Source of the DNA: Nostoc sp. 'Lobaria pulmonaria (5183) cyanobiont'
GTDB lineage: Bacteria > Cyanobacteriota > Cyanobacteriia > Cyanobacteriales > Nostocaceae
Assembly (NCBI RefSeq): GCF_002949795.1
Contig: NZ_CP026692.1
Span: 2,229,501-2,293,500 of the forward strand
DNA: 64,000 nt
Direction of reading: 5' to 3'
The position numbers were made by a program, and so were the translations under genes. The notes beneath the pieces were generated by a model. The model worked only from the letters and a program-made list of their open reading frames with translations, searched no databases and was not told where the DNA came from. Each line of letters starts with the position of its first letter. Position 1 is the first letter of the stretch. Positions 1-9,940 of the stretch are shown piece by piece.

Positions 1-421
1 TTTGGATAGTCGGCTCCCGAAGTTCCCCAATAGTTCTAGAAAGAATTTGCTGGCGTTGCTGGTAAGCTATTACCAAAGCTTGCTGGACGACATCCCATTC
101 TTGGGGGAAAGCCTCACGGGTACACACTTGCAAAACTGTTTCATAACCTGCGATGGCAATTTCCAAATTACTAGCAATGTTCCCTTGTTCAAACTCTTGA
201 ATAATGGTACTCAGTTTGATAATGACTCTAGCTAAATTAATAGCAATGGCAGGTTCTTTAGCAAAGCGATCGCTTACCCTTTTTCGCAACTTTAAAGCTA
301 AATCATCGTTGAGTTTACTTAAGTTACGTTGCAGAATTGGATATACTTCCTGATTTTGATAAGTCGCTCTTAATAAATCAATTAGGAAGTCTTGCTCTTG
401 GTTAGCAACTTCGTTTGGCAT
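1..421 (-). CDS. N-terminal part of a TPR-like helical protein (partial)
   Basis: A reverse-strand reading frame starts with ATG at 419-421 and stays open for 140 codons to the left edge, so only the N-terminus is visible. The product begins MPNEVANQEQDFLIDLLRAT and is hydrophilic and helix-rich. Around residues 95-130 it has a stretch (FPQEWDVVQQALVIAYQQR) that resembles the TPR units found in the N-terminal half of cyanobacterial CHAT/TPR proteins. That resemblance is from memory; the catalytic or repeat-rich part is outside the window. It starts 63 bp after the stop of the carboxypeptidase gene on the same strand, so co-transcription is possible. A short forward ORF (2-235) lies inside it in another frame and is a shadow. 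Confidence 0.6.
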   Translation of the reverse strand, partial: MPNEVANQEQDFLIDLLRATYQNQEVYPILQRNLSKLNDDLALKLRKRVSDRFAKEPAIAINLARVIIKLSTIIQEFEQGNIASNLEIAIAGYETVLQVCTREAFPQEWDVVQQALVIAYQQRQQILSRTIGELREPTIQ

Positions 422-484
422 AGCTAAATCCCTGACAATACATCTTTTAGGTTAGTATTCCCAAGTTTTTATGCTATCTAACAA

Positions 485-1357
485 TTAAAGTGGCGTCATC
501 CAATAGCTAGTACCTCGAATAGCTTGTTTTTTAAAACCAAATAAAGGTAAATTCTCTTCAGATAAACCCACATAAGTCCAATGTGGAACATCGTTTTCTA
601 CAGTTTGAAACCAACCATTTTGATTAAGAGCTTTTCTCTGTTCTTTACTGCCTACGCGTAAATCAATTGCTAATCCCCAAAGATGTTGTGAAGTTCCGGG
701 AGGTGCAACTAAACCGAGAATTTTTGTTTCTTTACCTTGTTTAACTTTTGCTAAAACTTGATTGTTAGCATATTTGTGCCAAAATCTTAAATTAGTGTTG
801 AAAGTACGAGTACAATCACCAGAACCATAACCAGATTTTAGCGGAATTTGTTGTTGAACTCGCGCTTTATTTAAAGCATCAGCCGCCGATTTCTGTAAAT
901 AACAGTCATTAGTGCCATCAACATGACCCATTGTTAAAGTAGCTTGAAACTCTTGGGTTTCTTGTTCATTAGCAAAGATATCTTTTTGCGGCAATTTAAT
1001 CCCAATATCTGGATTTACAAATACTGCACCATAGCTTCGCAGCAAAGTATATTCATAAGTACCAGGCTGGGGAATTGTGGGTAATTTTCTAGCGATCGCA
1101 GATAAAAAACGCTGTTGGTCATTTAATTTGGGATCTGGAATAAATGGTTCTGATGTTGTCTTTTTAGAGGTATCTGTACAAGGTAATGAATTATTACTTA
1201 AGCATTCTTGTAATGGTTGAGCAGTTATAGCAACTTTGTGGTGGGTAATCTCATTGCTAGCTACTAATACAAAAATCATCAAGATAACGATACTGATAAA
1301 ACTTGTTTTTCTAATAAACCTAGTAATATTTTTTTGATTTCTGAGAGTTAGTTTCAT
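485..1357 (-). CDS. D-alanyl-D-alanine carboxypeptidase, M15/VanY family
   Basis: This 290-aa protein has an N-terminal hydrophobic segment at about residues 18-34 (signal anchor or signal peptide), followed by a polar linker and a C-terminal M15B domain. The zinc and catalytic signature is visible as SQHLWGLAIDLR, with H225 and D232 as metal ligands, and a second histidine motif PHWTYVG with H259. Family members cleave the terminal D-Ala of peptidoglycan stem peptides. Several cysteines (C52, C60, C152, C182) could form disulfides in the periplasm. I infer a periplasmic wall-trimming enzyme attached to the plasma membrane. The start is the only ATG before the hydrophobic segment. Confidence 0.85.
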   Translation of the reverse strand: MKLTLRNQKNITRFIRKTSFISIVILMIFVLVASNEITHHKVAITAQPLQECLSNNSLPCTDTSKKTTSEPFIPDPKLNDQQRFLSAIARKLPTIPQPGTYEYTLLRSYGAVFVNPDIGIKLPQKDIFANEQETQEFQATLTMGHVDGTNDCYLQKSAADALNKARVQQQIPLKSGYGSGDCTRTFNTNLRFWHKYANNQVLAKVKQGKETKILGLVAPPGTSQHLWGLAIDLRVGSKEQRKALNQNGWFQTVENDVPHWTYVGLSEENLPLFGFKKQAIRGTSYWMTPL

Positions 1358-1632
1358 ACAAGTTATATAAAATATTTAATATGCCCTACTAATAAATCAA
1401 TTTCTGCTAATGGCTAACGATATGAACAATAGCTGCTATTGACAAACCGGAACGTTGTCACAAATTTTAAAAAAGATGAGATTTTTTAATTACTACTAAA
1501 GTTAAAAAATAGAACCTTGCCTTTAATTGAGTACTAGTAAGTTTGATAACTTTTTTATTAGAAAGTTACATCCATGAAATCACTGGAACAGTTAAAATTG
1601 AAAAGAACTCTAAGCTTGCCGATCCTGTAAGT

Positions 1633-3555
1633 ATGACCATGCACAATTCCGTTGAATTCCAAGACGCTTTTGATGTCATAGTCGTCGGTGCAGGTCACTC
1701 CGGTTGCGAAGCAGCTCTCGCCTCTGCACGCCTCGGTTGTCGTACCCTGCTATTGACGCTCAACTTGGATAAAATCGCTTGGCAACCTTGTAACCCAGCA
1801 GTAGGTGGCCCGGCTAAATCTCAGTTGACTCATGAGGTAGATGCACTCGGCGGAGAAATTGGTAAAGTAGCAGACCGCACCTACCTGCAAAAACGTATCC
1901 TCAACTCTTCACGGGGGCCTGCTGTTTGGGCATTACGCGCCCAGACTGATAAGCGCGAATATGCAGCAGTGATGAAAAATATTGTCGAGAATCAAGAAAA
2001 CTTGACAATCCGCGAAAGTATGGCAACAGATTTGGTGCTGGGCGCTAACGGTGAAGTCATCGGCGTTGAAACTTATTTTGGTGTAGGGTTCCAATGTAAA
2101 GCAGTCATCTTAACAACTGGCACCTTTCTGGGAGGAAAAATTTGGGTTGGTAACAAATCAATGCCAGCCGGACGTGCTGGAGAATTTGCAGCTGAAGGAT
2201 TGACACAAACCCTAAATCGCCTGGGATTTGAAATCGGTAGACTTAAAACTGGAACTCCAGCGCGGGTAGATAAGCGATCGGTAGATTATAGTAAAATGCT
2301 CATCCAGCCAGGGGATGAAGATGTGCGCTGGTTTAGCTTTGACCCAGATGTGTGGATAGAACGGGAACAGATGCCTTGCTACATCACCCGCACAACCGCC
2401 GAAACACATCGCCTGATTCAGGAAAATTTACACCTGTCGCCAGTTTATGGCGGTTGGGTGGAAGCCAAAGGGCCGCGTTATTGTCCCAGTATTGAAGATA
2501 AGATTGTCCGCTTTGCCGATAAAGAAAGCCATCAAATCTTTATTGAACCGGAAGGAAGGGATATACCCGAACTTTATATTCAAGGGTTTTCTACAGGGTT
2601 GCCAGAAAATTTGCAGTTGCAAATGTTGCGGACTCTCCCCGGTTTGGAAAAATGTGTGATGCTGCGTCCCGCCTATGCAGTGGAATATGACTATTTACCA
2701 GCAACTCAGTGTTACCCCACACTAATGACTAAGAAAATTGCGGGGTTGTTTTGTGCTGGGCAGATTAACGGCACCACAGGTTATGAAGAAGCCGCAGCCC
2801 AAGGGCTGGTGGCGGGAATTAACGCAGCTCGATTTGTTCGCTCTCAAGAAATGATTGTGTTTGCCCGCGAGCAAAGTTACATTGGGACGCTAGTTGATGA
2901 CCTGTGTACAAAAGACCTGCGGGAACCTTACCGGATGCTCACCAGTAGGTCAGAGTACCGATTGCTATTGCGTTCTGACAATGCCGACCAACGCCTGACA
3001 CCCTTGGGACGAGAAATTGGTTTAATTGACGATCGCCGCTGGGATATGTTTACCAAAAAACAGGGTAATATTACCACAGAAAAACAAAGATTGCAAGGCA
3101 CACGAGTTAAAGAACATGATGAAATTGGAATAGCGATCGCATCTGATACCCAACAAGCAATTAAAGGTTCAATTACCCTCAATGACTTGTTACGCCGTCC
3201 GGGATTGCATTACGTTGACCTCGACAGGTTCGGACTGGGAAACCCTAACCTCAACCGGGCCGAAAAAGAAGGTGCAGAAATTGACATCAAGTATTCTGGC
3301 TATCTCGCTAGGCAACAAAATCAGATTGACCAAATTGCCCGCCAAGCTCACCGCCAGTTACCTGGGGATTTAGACTACACAACAATTGATACTCTTTCTA
3401 AAGAGGCACGAGAAAAGCTGACTCACATAAAACCACTCACTCTTGGTCAAGCTGCACGTATAGGTGGTGTAAATCCAGCGGATATTAACGCTTTATTATT
3501 ATATCTAGAATTGCGTAGAACCAAGAGCCAGTCAGAGTTTCCAGCGTTAGCTTAA
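1633..3555 (+). CDS. mnmG: tRNA uridine-5-carboxymethylaminomethyl modification enzyme MnmG (GidA)
   Basis: MnmG is an FAD enzyme that, with the GTPase MnmE, installs the cmnm5 group on wobble uridine of certain tRNAs. The product shows the FAD-binding Rossmann motif VVGAGHSG near residues 17-24, the conserved [12 protein letters not shown] segment, and a C-terminal helical domain with the family-typical [11 protein letters not shown] chose ATG at 1633 (640 aa), which fits the usual 620-640 aa. ATG at 1639 is equally possible, and an in-frame extension to 1543 would add 30 unconserved residues. No strong ribosome binding site decides this. The gene stands alone, with opposite-strand genes to the left and a long spacer to the right. 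Confidence 0.96.
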   Translation: MTMHNSVEFQDAFDVIVVGAGHSGCEAALASARLGCRTLLLTLNLDKIAWQPCNPAVGGPAKSQLTHEVDALGGEIGKVADRTYLQKRILNSSRGPAVWALRAQTDKREYAAVMKNIVENQENLTIRESMATDLVLGANGEVIGVETYFGVGFQCKAVILTTGTFLGGKIWVGNKSMPAGRAGEFAAEGLTQTLNRLGFEIGRLKTGTPARVDKRSVDYSKMLIQPGDEDVRWFSFDPDVWIEREQMPCYITRTTAETHRLIQENLHLSPVYGGWVEAKGPRYCPSIEDKIVRFADKESHQIFIEPEGRDIPELYIQGFSTGLPENLQLQMLRTLPGLEKCVMLRPAYAVEYDYLPATQCYPTLMTKKIAGLFCAGQINGTTGYEEAAAQGLVAGINAARFVRSQEMIVFAREQSYIGTLVDDLCTKDLREPYRMLTSRSEYRLLLRSDNADQRLTPLGREIGLIDDRRWDMFTKKQGNITTEKQRLQGTRVKEHDEIGIAIASDTQQAIKGSITLNDLLRRPGLHYVDLDRFGLGNPNLNRAEKEGAEIDIKYSGYLARQQNQIDQIARQAHRQLPGDLDYTTIDTLSKEAREKLTHIKPLTLGQAARIGGVNPADINALLLYLELRRTKSQSEFPALA

Positions 3556-3991
3556 CACAAGCTTGATAAAGACTGAGTATAGTAGTAGGGAGAGAAATTG
3601 GTATGATAGATGACATAAGTATTAGTACTGACATCATCAACAATCCCTAAATGAAAGTTGAGTTTAATACCAATACTCAATCAACTTATCTCAATTAAGA
3701 TGGGGGATTAGATGTTTCATTATTCAGGAGGCAAAAGGCAGGAGTAACCCACGCACAACTGCATAGGAGTGGAGCAAGACCGGAGACAAAGCGTCTCCAA
3801 GCTTTGTATATCGCTCAACACGTTTCAATACAATTCTTCTTTTTAAACCGGGTAATTACCCAAGCTAGAAGTTTTTATTCATACTGGTTTATTTCAGTAA
3901 GAACTGCCCTCTACCTGCTACCTCCTCTATAATCCTAATTCCAGGCAGTAAGGATGGCGTTTACTCGTCCAAGCAACAACCCAGAACGTCT
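3556..3991. other. Intergenic spacer with small inverted repeats
   Basis: No gene is seen in these 436 bases. The spacer has TTGGTAT near 3599-3605 facing ATACCAA near 3667-3674, the same ends as the ATACCAATT fold-backs elsewhere in the window. It also has a short stem GGAGAC/GTCTCC at 3782-3798. The promoter of the following membrane protein should lie in the last 150 bases, but I see no clear -35/-10 pair. Confidence 0.4.
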
Positions 3992-5353
3992 ATGTTACAA
4001 GAAGCCAGCACCCGTCTCATAGTACCAGAACCATCAGAGGACTTAATCACCAACGAGCCTTGGTCGATAGAAAACTATGCTGATGGTCTAATGGATGAAC
4101 TCTTTGCCGATATCGACTACATTCTGGATGCTAGTGGTAATTTACCTTCTCAAACTGTTAGGCACAGTAGTCAAAACAAATCAAACCACTCTGTTGCTGG
4201 AGTTTCCGCCCAAGCTCAACGCCAATCACCTCCAGAAGACGTGCCTCTGCAAACAGTTACGATACCACAGATTATCTTACCGAACACACTGAACCAAGCA
4301 GTACATTCAGTTGCTCAAGATAGCCACAAGCAATTGAGTACTGTTATATTTGATCCCGCTACTGTTAAACCAGTTAGTAGAAAGCGTCAGAAAACTAGTC
4401 CGGTTTTAGGCAAACTGCTGATTGTAGGAACAACTTTAGGCGTGGCGATCGCTAGTATGATCTACCTGGTGCAGTCTGGAGTCGTATATCTTTTAAATAC
4501 CAAATTGCCCGAATCAGCGCTTCTATTGCCGCAATCGCAGTCACGATTGCCCGTAAAAACAGAAATTGAGGCAGAGTTAGTTGACTATATGCTCCAAGCG
4601 CTGGCTGTTATAGATAAGCAAGGAGCAAAAAGCAATCAAAAATCTTTCAGTCCAGGATTCTCCAGTCAAGTAAATACTAACCAAATATCCCTTGGCCGCG
4701 AGCAAGCAACTGCTAATCTACCAGCACTTCCACTTCTAGCTAACAATACACCACCAGCCCCCAACCGTTCTGGAAGTGTTGTTGAGCGCATCTACGTCCC
4801 CGTTTATCAAGCGCCGTCACCAATGCGCTATGCCCTTCCAGCCATTCCAGGGACTCCCACACTTTTACCACAAGTTGCCAGTGCATTACGGATATCTCAA
4901 CCTAATGTTGTGAAAACTGCTCTGAATACAGTGCGACAAGCTGCCAAGCCTGTAACTGTCAATATGTTAGCTGCGGCTGTCCGAGCCGAACTCAAACCTG
5001 TGGCAGCCAAAACAGCACCCATTACCGTGCGCCAAACACCCAAGCCTCTGCCTGCATTACCAATAGTTCCATTGCGTGCTGCACTCGCACCAGAGTCAGA
5101 ACCAACTATTACCCAGGAACAAGTATATCCGCCAACTGCGATCGCAGAAGCTCCGAGTAATACCTTAGAGGGATTGCTAGAGTTGGGCAACAAATCTGCC
5201 GCTCTGTTTAAAATTGATGGCGTGACTCGCCGGATAAATATGGGTGAAGGTATCGGCTCCAGCGGTTGGACACTAGTAGATGTCAGTAATGGCGAAGCAG
5301 TCGTCCGACGTAATGGCGAAGTGCGATCGATTTATGCAGGACAGAAACTATAA
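3992..5353 (+). CDS. Single-span membrane protein with PilP-like C-terminal domain, unknown function
   Basis: This 453-aa protein has four parts: an acidic N-terminus (1-130), one membrane span at about 141-163, a long Pro/Ala-rich linker (about 165-385), and a small folded tail (about 388-453). The tail contains KIDGVTRRINMGEGIGSSG and ends VRRNGEVRSIYAGQKL. This layout of cytoplasmic head, single span, flexible periplasmic arm and small beta domain resembles PilP/GspC-type proteins of type IV pili and type II secretion. No neighbouring pilus gene supports that role, so it is an inference from architecture only. Several forward and reverse short ORFs inside it are shadows. Confidence 0.65.
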   Translation: MLQEASTRLIVPEPSEDLITNEPWSIENYADGLMDELFADIDYILDASGNLPSQTVRHSSQNKSNHSVAGVSAQAQRQSPPEDVPLQTVTIPQIILPNTLNQAVHSVAQDSHKQLSTVIFDPATVKPVSRKRQKTSPVLGKLLIVGTTLGVAIASMIYLVQSGVVYLLNTKLPESALLLPQSQSRLPVKTEIEAELVDYMLQALAVIDKQGAKSNQKSFSPGFSSQVNTNQISLGREQATANLPALPLLANNTPPAPNRSGSVVERIYVPVYQAPSPMRYALPAIPGTPTLLPQVASALRISQPNVVKTALNTVRQAAKPVTVNMLAAAVRAELKPVAAKTAPITVRQTPKPLPALPIVPLRAALAPESEPTITQEQVYPPTAIAEAPSNTLEGLLELGNKSAALFKIDGVTRRINMGEGIGSSGWTLVDVSNGEAVVRRNGEVRSIYAGQKL

Positions 5354-5822
5354 ATTTTTTCACCCACTGCCTGGTTGAGGAGAGTTTAAAGATTAAACTT
5401 ATTTATCACCATTAACATTACTGCGACCAGCAATAATTGATTGAAATAATTTGATCGCGTCAAATAGTTCTCTGTCTGTGTCTTCACTGTTAAGATTGCC
5501 TAGCCTAGCTCATGCGATCACGCCTAGTTTTAACACCATCAGCCTTATTGGCAGTAAGATCGCTTTTACCTGAAATACCACAATCTTTTATCAATAAAAG
5601 CAGAAAATCAGGTTTGTAGTGAATAATTGGAAGACAGTATTGGATTTCCCTAGCTAAAGATAGTTTACATAAATAAATTTCAATGTTAAAACTATAACTT
5701 GTGTTTATTATAGTTCCACTACAGTGACTATGTGGAAACTTACATCTTTCATATATCTGGCTTAAGCAAGATATATTTAGCTAAAAAAGTTAGTTTGCTA
5801 ATTGATGTAATCCTCAAACCTT
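5354..5822. other. Intergenic spacer, no gene seen
   Basis: AT-rich DNA between the PilP-like gene and the fold-back repeat before the bestrophin-like gene. I found no ORF with a credible start and no RNA gene. A promoter for the bestrophin-like gene could lie in the last 200 bases. Confidence 0.35.
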
Positions 5823-6011
5823 ATACCATTTCTTTGTGAGGCTGCGCCAAATTTTCTCTTTTCCTTCCTTTGTGTCCTTCTCTGACGAGACGCTACGCAA
5901 ATACGCCCTACCCTGCGGGTTCGCTCTTAGCGTTCTCGTAAGAGTAGTCGCTTTGCGTCTATGCAGTTCAATTTTTATATAATTTGGTGCATCTTTATAC
6001 AGAATTGGTAT
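5823..6011. repeat. MITE-like fold-back repeat with ATACCA ends
   Basis: The element begins ATACCATTTCT (5823-5833) and ends AGAATTGGTAT (6001-6011), imperfect terminal inverted repeats. Inside is sequence of a type common between Nostoc genes, including GAGACGCTACGC and GCGGGTTCGCTC. It ends 7 bases before the ATG of the bestrophin-like gene, so it makes up most of that gene's leader. No target-site duplication is evident. A reverse ORF across it (5814-6020) is not considered coding. Confidence 0.5.
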
Positions 6012-6018
6012 TAACAAC

Positions 6019-6996
6019 ATGAAAAAACCTAACTATTTTCAAAATAATTCTAAAAACTCTTTAAGAGAAAAGTATCATCTTTACAAAGGTGAAAAGCTGA
6101 ACTGGCTTCAAGTAACTCTTCGGCTTGAAAGGTCAATTATCTCTATTATTCTTCCTTGGGTAATTTTTTGTACTCTATATAGTACTTTTATATCATTTTT
6201 AGATCATTTAGGATTACCAATAGCATTTTCAGATTCCAGCAATATTCTTACCAATGCTGTTTTAAGTTTTAATATTGGTTTTACATTACTATTAGTCTTT
6301 CGGACGAATACAGCCCATGATAGATTTTGGGAAGGTCGTCAACTATGGGGAGCTTTAGTAAATACATCGCGTAATTTAACTCGGGGAATTTCGATAATAG
6401 TTAAAGAGAAAACACCACAAGATAAATTAGAAAAAGAAGCAATGCTTCGGTTAGTAACTGCTTTTGCAGTTGCAATGAAGTTACATCTAAGATCGGTGCC
6501 TTTAGACACTCAGTTGGCATCATTAATGTCTGAAAAACAATATTTACAACTCCAAGAGACTAATCATCCTCCACTACAAATTGCTTATTGGATAGGAGAT
6601 TACTTGCAATATCAGCATGACCGAAATTGTCTAAATGTCTATCAACTGACTACTTTACATAATTGTGTAGATGATTTAGTAGATATTTTAGGCGGTTGCG
6701 AACGCATTTTAAAAACGCCGCTGCCTTTGATATATACTATTAAACTCAGACAACTTTTATTAATGTTTTGTCTTATATTACCTTTAGAAATTGTGAGTTT
6801 TTTAAGTTGGTGGACTGGTATAGTAATGGCTTTTGTAAGTTTTACATTATTAAGTATTGAACAAATTGGATCAGAAATTGAAGAACCTTTTGGGTTTGAT
6901 CCTAATGACTTACCTTTAAATACTATTTGCAATACAATCTCAAACAATGTAGAAGAATTAATCAGTCTTGCTTCTAACAATGTTCGTTATTATTAA
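6019..6996 (+). CDS. Bestrophin-like (UPF0187) membrane channel protein
   Basis: This 325-aa protein matches the bacterial bestrophin/UPF0187 pattern. It has an N-terminal LREKYHLYKG-type region, membrane spans at about residues 38-62 and 77-95, and the characteristic FRTNTAHDRFWEGRQLWG stretch at about 95-112, followed by VNTSRNL. A second hydrophobic pair lies at about 240-275, then an acidic EIGSEIEEPFG motif. Family members form pentameric anion or cation channels; in cyanobacteria a chloride or bicarbonate role has been proposed, which I cannot judge from sequence. The ribosome binding site is weak and the leader is occupied by a fold-back repeat. Confidence 0.85.
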   Translation: MKKPNYFQNNSKNSLREKYHLYKGEKLNWLQVTLRLERSIISIILPWVIFCTLYSTFISFLDHLGLPIAFSDSSNILTNAVLSFNIGFTLLLVFRTNTAHDRFWEGRQLWGALVNTSRNLTRGISIIVKEKTPQDKLEKEAMLRLVTAFAVAMKLHLRSVPLDTQLASLMSEKQYLQLQETNHPPLQIAYWIGDYLQYQHDRNCLNVYQLTTLHNCVDDLVDILGGCERILKTPLPLIYTIKLRQLLLMFCLILPLEIVSFLSWWTGIVMAFVSFTLLSIEQIGSEIEEPFGFDPNDLPLNTICNTISNNVEELISLASNNVRYY

Positions 6997-7263
6997 ATCT
7001 ATAAACCAATACGCTTGGGTTAGCGCCAAAAACTTTAAACTGCGTAGGTTGGGGAGCCACTGCGCCCTTGGGTTTACCGACTTGTTCGCTTTTAGCGTTC
7101 TTGCTTTCTTAGCAAGTGGCGTTTGAGTCACGTAGCTTGCTTCCCGTTCGCGTAGCGTCTCCAAAGGAGAAGGGTAAACCAACATTTTCGCTGATTTGTT
7201 GGGTTTGACTTCGTTCAACCCAACCTTCGGTTATGCTTAACCCAAGTGTATTGATCTATAAAC
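6997..7263. mobile_element. 247-bp MITE-like element with 10-bp target duplication
   Basis: Terminal inverted repeats are CAATACGCTTGGGTTA at 7007-7022 and, read in reverse from 7253, CAATACACTTGGGTTA (15 of 16 identical). The element is flanked by a perfect direct repeat ATCTATAAAC at 6997-7006 and 7254-7263, as expected for a target-site duplication. It encodes no protein and contains nested stems such as TTGGGTTTACC against GGGTAAACCAA and GTTGGGTT against AACCCAAC. It lies immediately after the TAA of the bestrophin-like gene, so the insertion spared that gene. Confidence 0.75.
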
Positions 7264-7350
7264 AAGTTGTACCAAATAAATTTCTGATGAGAACGGAGAG
7301 ATTTTTCCTTTATTAAATATAGAAAATACTTGGCGGAAAAATGCGATCGC

Positions 7351-7971
7351 TTAATAAATAGTTCGCCAAGCTTTTACCGTCTCTTTGCCAATTTCGCTAT
7401 CAACAGTTTGACCTCCTTCCAAGACTAGTCTGATATCTAAGTTCTCATTTGGAGCATTTTTCAAAGCAGTGGCTAATTCTTTACTGACAGCAAATGTGCC
7501 AGTTGAACCGTCTAATTGAAAAACTTTTTCCCTGACCTTGAGCAAAAGCTTATCGACTTTTTTTGTCGTGGCAAATCTAAAATAGTCAGGCCTGGGATAC
7601 ACACGACCTGCTATGTCGAAAGAAGACTTTGCTTGATCCGAATTTACTGTTACGAGTACTCGAATGCTCGAAGGAGTCCACAAACTAATAACTTGCTTTG
7701 AACCCTCACGGTACAAGTGGCCACCTAAAGAATTGCGGTCGAAAACTCCAACAAACTCCCCTTCAAAGGGGTCAACAATTCTTACAGCTTTCGACCAAGG
7801 CACATCCATATCGGGGGACAGTCCAGCTGATTTGACCATTGGCAAATCGCTTGATGCTTGGGCAACAATAGCTACCTCTTGAACGCTGAAAGCAGCACAA
7901 ATTTGAGGGGAAATTACAGCCAAGCTAGCCCCAAAAACAAAAACTGGAATCGTTTGCGGTAACTTCATCAT
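7351..7971 (-). CDS. Exported protein of unknown function
   Basis: This 206-aa protein starts MMKLPQTIPVFVFGASLAVI with a typical Sec signal peptide and a likely cleavage near residues 27-40. The mature part is mixed alpha/beta and lacks membrane spans or cysteine motifs. I do not recognise a family. The gene lies 29 bases downstream of miaB on the same strand, so it may share its transcript, but a functional link is not apparent. Confidence 0.6.
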   Translation of the reverse strand: MMKLPQTIPVFVFGASLAVISPQICAAFSVQEVAIVAQASSDLPMVKSAGLSPDMDVPWSKAVRIVDPFEGEFVGVFDRNSLGGHLYREGSKQVISLWTPSSIRVLVTVNSDQAKSSFDIAGRVYPRPDYFRFATTKKVDKLLLKVREKVFQLDGSTGTFAVSKELATALKNAPNENLDIRLVLEGGQTVDSEIGKETVKAWRTIY

Positions 7972-8000
7972 AAGTCAGGGGTATAATCTTCAAATGGTTC

Positions 8001-9371
8001 TTACTGCAAAATGGTTTGCCTTACTTCAACTGGTTCACCCGTCAAACTAAAAGGGCGAACTTCGGTAATTTTTACCTTCACTAACTGCCCTTTGAGTTCT
8101 TTGATGTTACCGTTAAAAAAGGTCAAACGATTACCACCAGTGCGTCCCATTACCTGGGTTGAATCTTTAGGATTTTGGTCTTCTACTAAAACTTCTTCAA
8201 TGCGTCCAAAGTAACGTTGCGATCGCTCTGCTACTTTCAAGTTTCCCAGATGATTGAGCCGTTGCAGGCGATCGCTTTTAATTTCTTCACTCAGTTGATT
8301 GTCCCACAAAGCGGCTGGTGTCCCTGGACGCGGCGAATATGCTGCTGTATTCAACATATCAAAGCCAATATCTTCCACCAGTTTCAGGGTATTTTCAAAT
8401 TGTGCTTCTGTCTCCCCAGGAAAACCGACAATTACATCGGCACTAATCGAGGCATCTGGCATATACCGCCGAATGGTATCGATAATCCGGCGATATTTCT
8501 CATGAGTATAACCCCGCGCCATCGCCTTTAAAAGTTCATTATCCCCAGATTGAAAGGGAATGTGGAAGTGTTCGCACACCTTGGGCAACTCAGCACAAGC
8601 TTGAATTAATCTCTCAGTAAAATAACGGGGGTGACTAGTAGCAAATCTTAGCCTTTCAATCCCCGATACATCATGCACGTAATAAAGCAAATCTGTAAAG
8701 TTGTGCAGATGCCGACCTTCTGGTGTGACTCCAGGTAAATCTCTGCCGTAAGCATCAATATTTTGACCGAGTAGAGTAATTTCTTTGTAACCTTGTCGTC
8801 CTAATTCTTCCATTTCAGCCCGGATAGCTGACGGCGTGCGAGATTGTTCGACACCGCGCACATTGGGAACCACGCAATAGGTGCAGCGTTCGTTACAGCC
8901 GTAAATTACATTCACCCAAGCTGTCACTGTACTATCCCGTCGCGGCTGGGTGATATCTTCAATAATGTGAACTGCTTCGGTTGCTACGACTTGATTACCC
9001 TCAAATACTGACTCCAGCAAATCTTTCAGACGGTTGGCATGTTGTGGCCCCATTACCAAATCTAATTCTGGGACTCGCCGCAACAGCGCTTCTCCTTCTT
9101 GCTGGGCAACACAACCAGCAACAATGAGGGTTAAATCAGGCTGCTCGTGTTTACGCTTCGCTTGTCTGCCAAGATAGGAATATACCTTTTGTTCAGCATT
9201 ATCCCGAATTGTACAGGTATTGTAGAGAATCACATCTGCATGATTCGGGTCTTCACACCACTCAAAGCCCATGTCTTCCAAAACGCCAGCCATGCGCTCT
9301 GAGTCAGCTTTATTCATCTGACAACCGAAAGTAGTGATGTGATAGTGGCGTTTAGAAGTGGTCATGGGCAA
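8001..9371 (-). CDS. miaB: tRNA-2-methylthio-N6-dimethylallyladenosine synthase MiaB
   Basis: MiaB is a radical-SAM methylthiotransferase that adds the 2-methylthio group to i6A37 of tRNAs. The 456-aa product has all three parts. The N-terminal UPF0004 domain carries C17, C53 and C87 ([28 protein letters not shown]) for the auxiliary iron-sulfur cluster. The radical-SAM core has C159-x3-C163-x2-C166 ([10 protein letters not shown]). A C-terminal TRAM domain covers about residues 385-450. Length is normal for the family. ATG at 9371 or the third codon at 9365 are both plausible starts. Forward ORFs in this span are shadows. Confidence 0.96.
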   Translation of the reverse strand: MPMTTSKRHYHITTFGCQMNKADSERMAGVLEDMGFEWCEDPNHADVILYNTCTIRDNAEQKVYSYLGRQAKRKHEQPDLTLIVAGCVAQQEGEALLRRVPELDLVMGPQHANRLKDLLESVFEGNQVVATEAVHIIEDITQPRRDSTVTAWVNVIYGCNERCTYCVVPNVRGVEQSRTPSAIRAEMEELGRQGYKEITLLGQNIDAYGRDLPGVTPEGRHLHNFTDLLYYVHDVSGIERLRFATSHPRYFTERLIQACAELPKVCEHFHIPFQSGDNELLKAMARGYTHEKYRRIIDTIRRYMPDASISADVIVGFPGETEAQFENTLKLVEDIGFDMLNTAAYSPRPGTPAALWDNQLSEEIKSDRLQRLNHLGNLKVAERSQRYFGRIEEVLVEDQNPKDSTQVMGRTGGNRLTFFNGNIKELKGQLVKVKITEVRPFSLTGEPVEVRQTILQ

Positions 9372-9940
9372 TTCTGCTGAATCAGCGTAATGTTATGTAA
9401 GGTTTATTTCTATTCTATAACGCTCTTAAGCTGCTTCCGAAATGCCGAGTAACTCTTGAGAGAAACGGGCAGGCTGAAATAATTTCAATATACAAACCTA
9501 AAAAATTGACAAACTACAAGCATTGGCGGCGATCAAATTCGCCCTCTTTCTCCAGAATCTTGATGTCATCGTTGCCAAAGAAATCTCTTGCTGATAATTA
9601 GGGTATGTGAACTGAGAATGGTAGACTGTCAATATTGATTTGGGGGAGGGTTTGTAGAAATGCAACCACAAACCACTTCCATAATTTAATTGACAGTTAC
9701 TTAATAGTAGTATTTAGTTGTCAAAAATGCTTTTTTTGGGTTCGTATAACTTACGTCTGATGTGAATTAGAAACGCCGCTTATTCTATAAAGGTTTCTAG
9801 ATTCGCTCAAAATCATAGTTTTGGGATTACCTAAGAAATTACAAGGGTTTCAAAGCTTAATTCACATTAAACGTAATTTAGATACATGATTAATCGCGTT
9901 AGTGCAAGCCATCAACATTTTTTTGACAATCAAGCTTAAC
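9372..9940. other. Intergenic spacer holding a protease gene remnant
   Basis: This 569-base stretch between miaB and the GH25 gene has no intact gene. It contains an 84-base relic of a retropepsin-like gene (9514-9597, listed separately); the rest is AT-rich and unassigned. The miaB promoter should be in the first 150 bases, on the reverse strand. Confidence 0.4.
9514..9597 (-). pseudogene. 3' remnant of a retropepsin-like protease gene
   Basis: Read on the reverse strand between two stops, this fragment encodes DFFGNDDIKILEKEGEF and ends at TAG (9514-9516). It closely matches the end of the intact protease 1.3 kb away (DFFGNYDIKILETEVEF). Only about 20 matching codons remain, with no start and no DTG active site, so this is a decayed duplicate rather than a gene. 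Confidence 0.6.

Noticed and set aside
2..235. Forward 77-codon ORF at the left edge
   Set aside because: It overlaps the reverse-strand TPR-like frame, which has better protein-like sequence and extends to 421.
5814..6020. Reverse 68-codon ORF upstream of the bestrophin-like gene
   Set aside because: It is translated from a fold-back repeat and covers the leader of the opposite gene.
6958..7218. Reverse 86-codon ORF after the bestrophin-like gene
   Set aside because: It lies in the MITE-like element with target duplication; no start signal.
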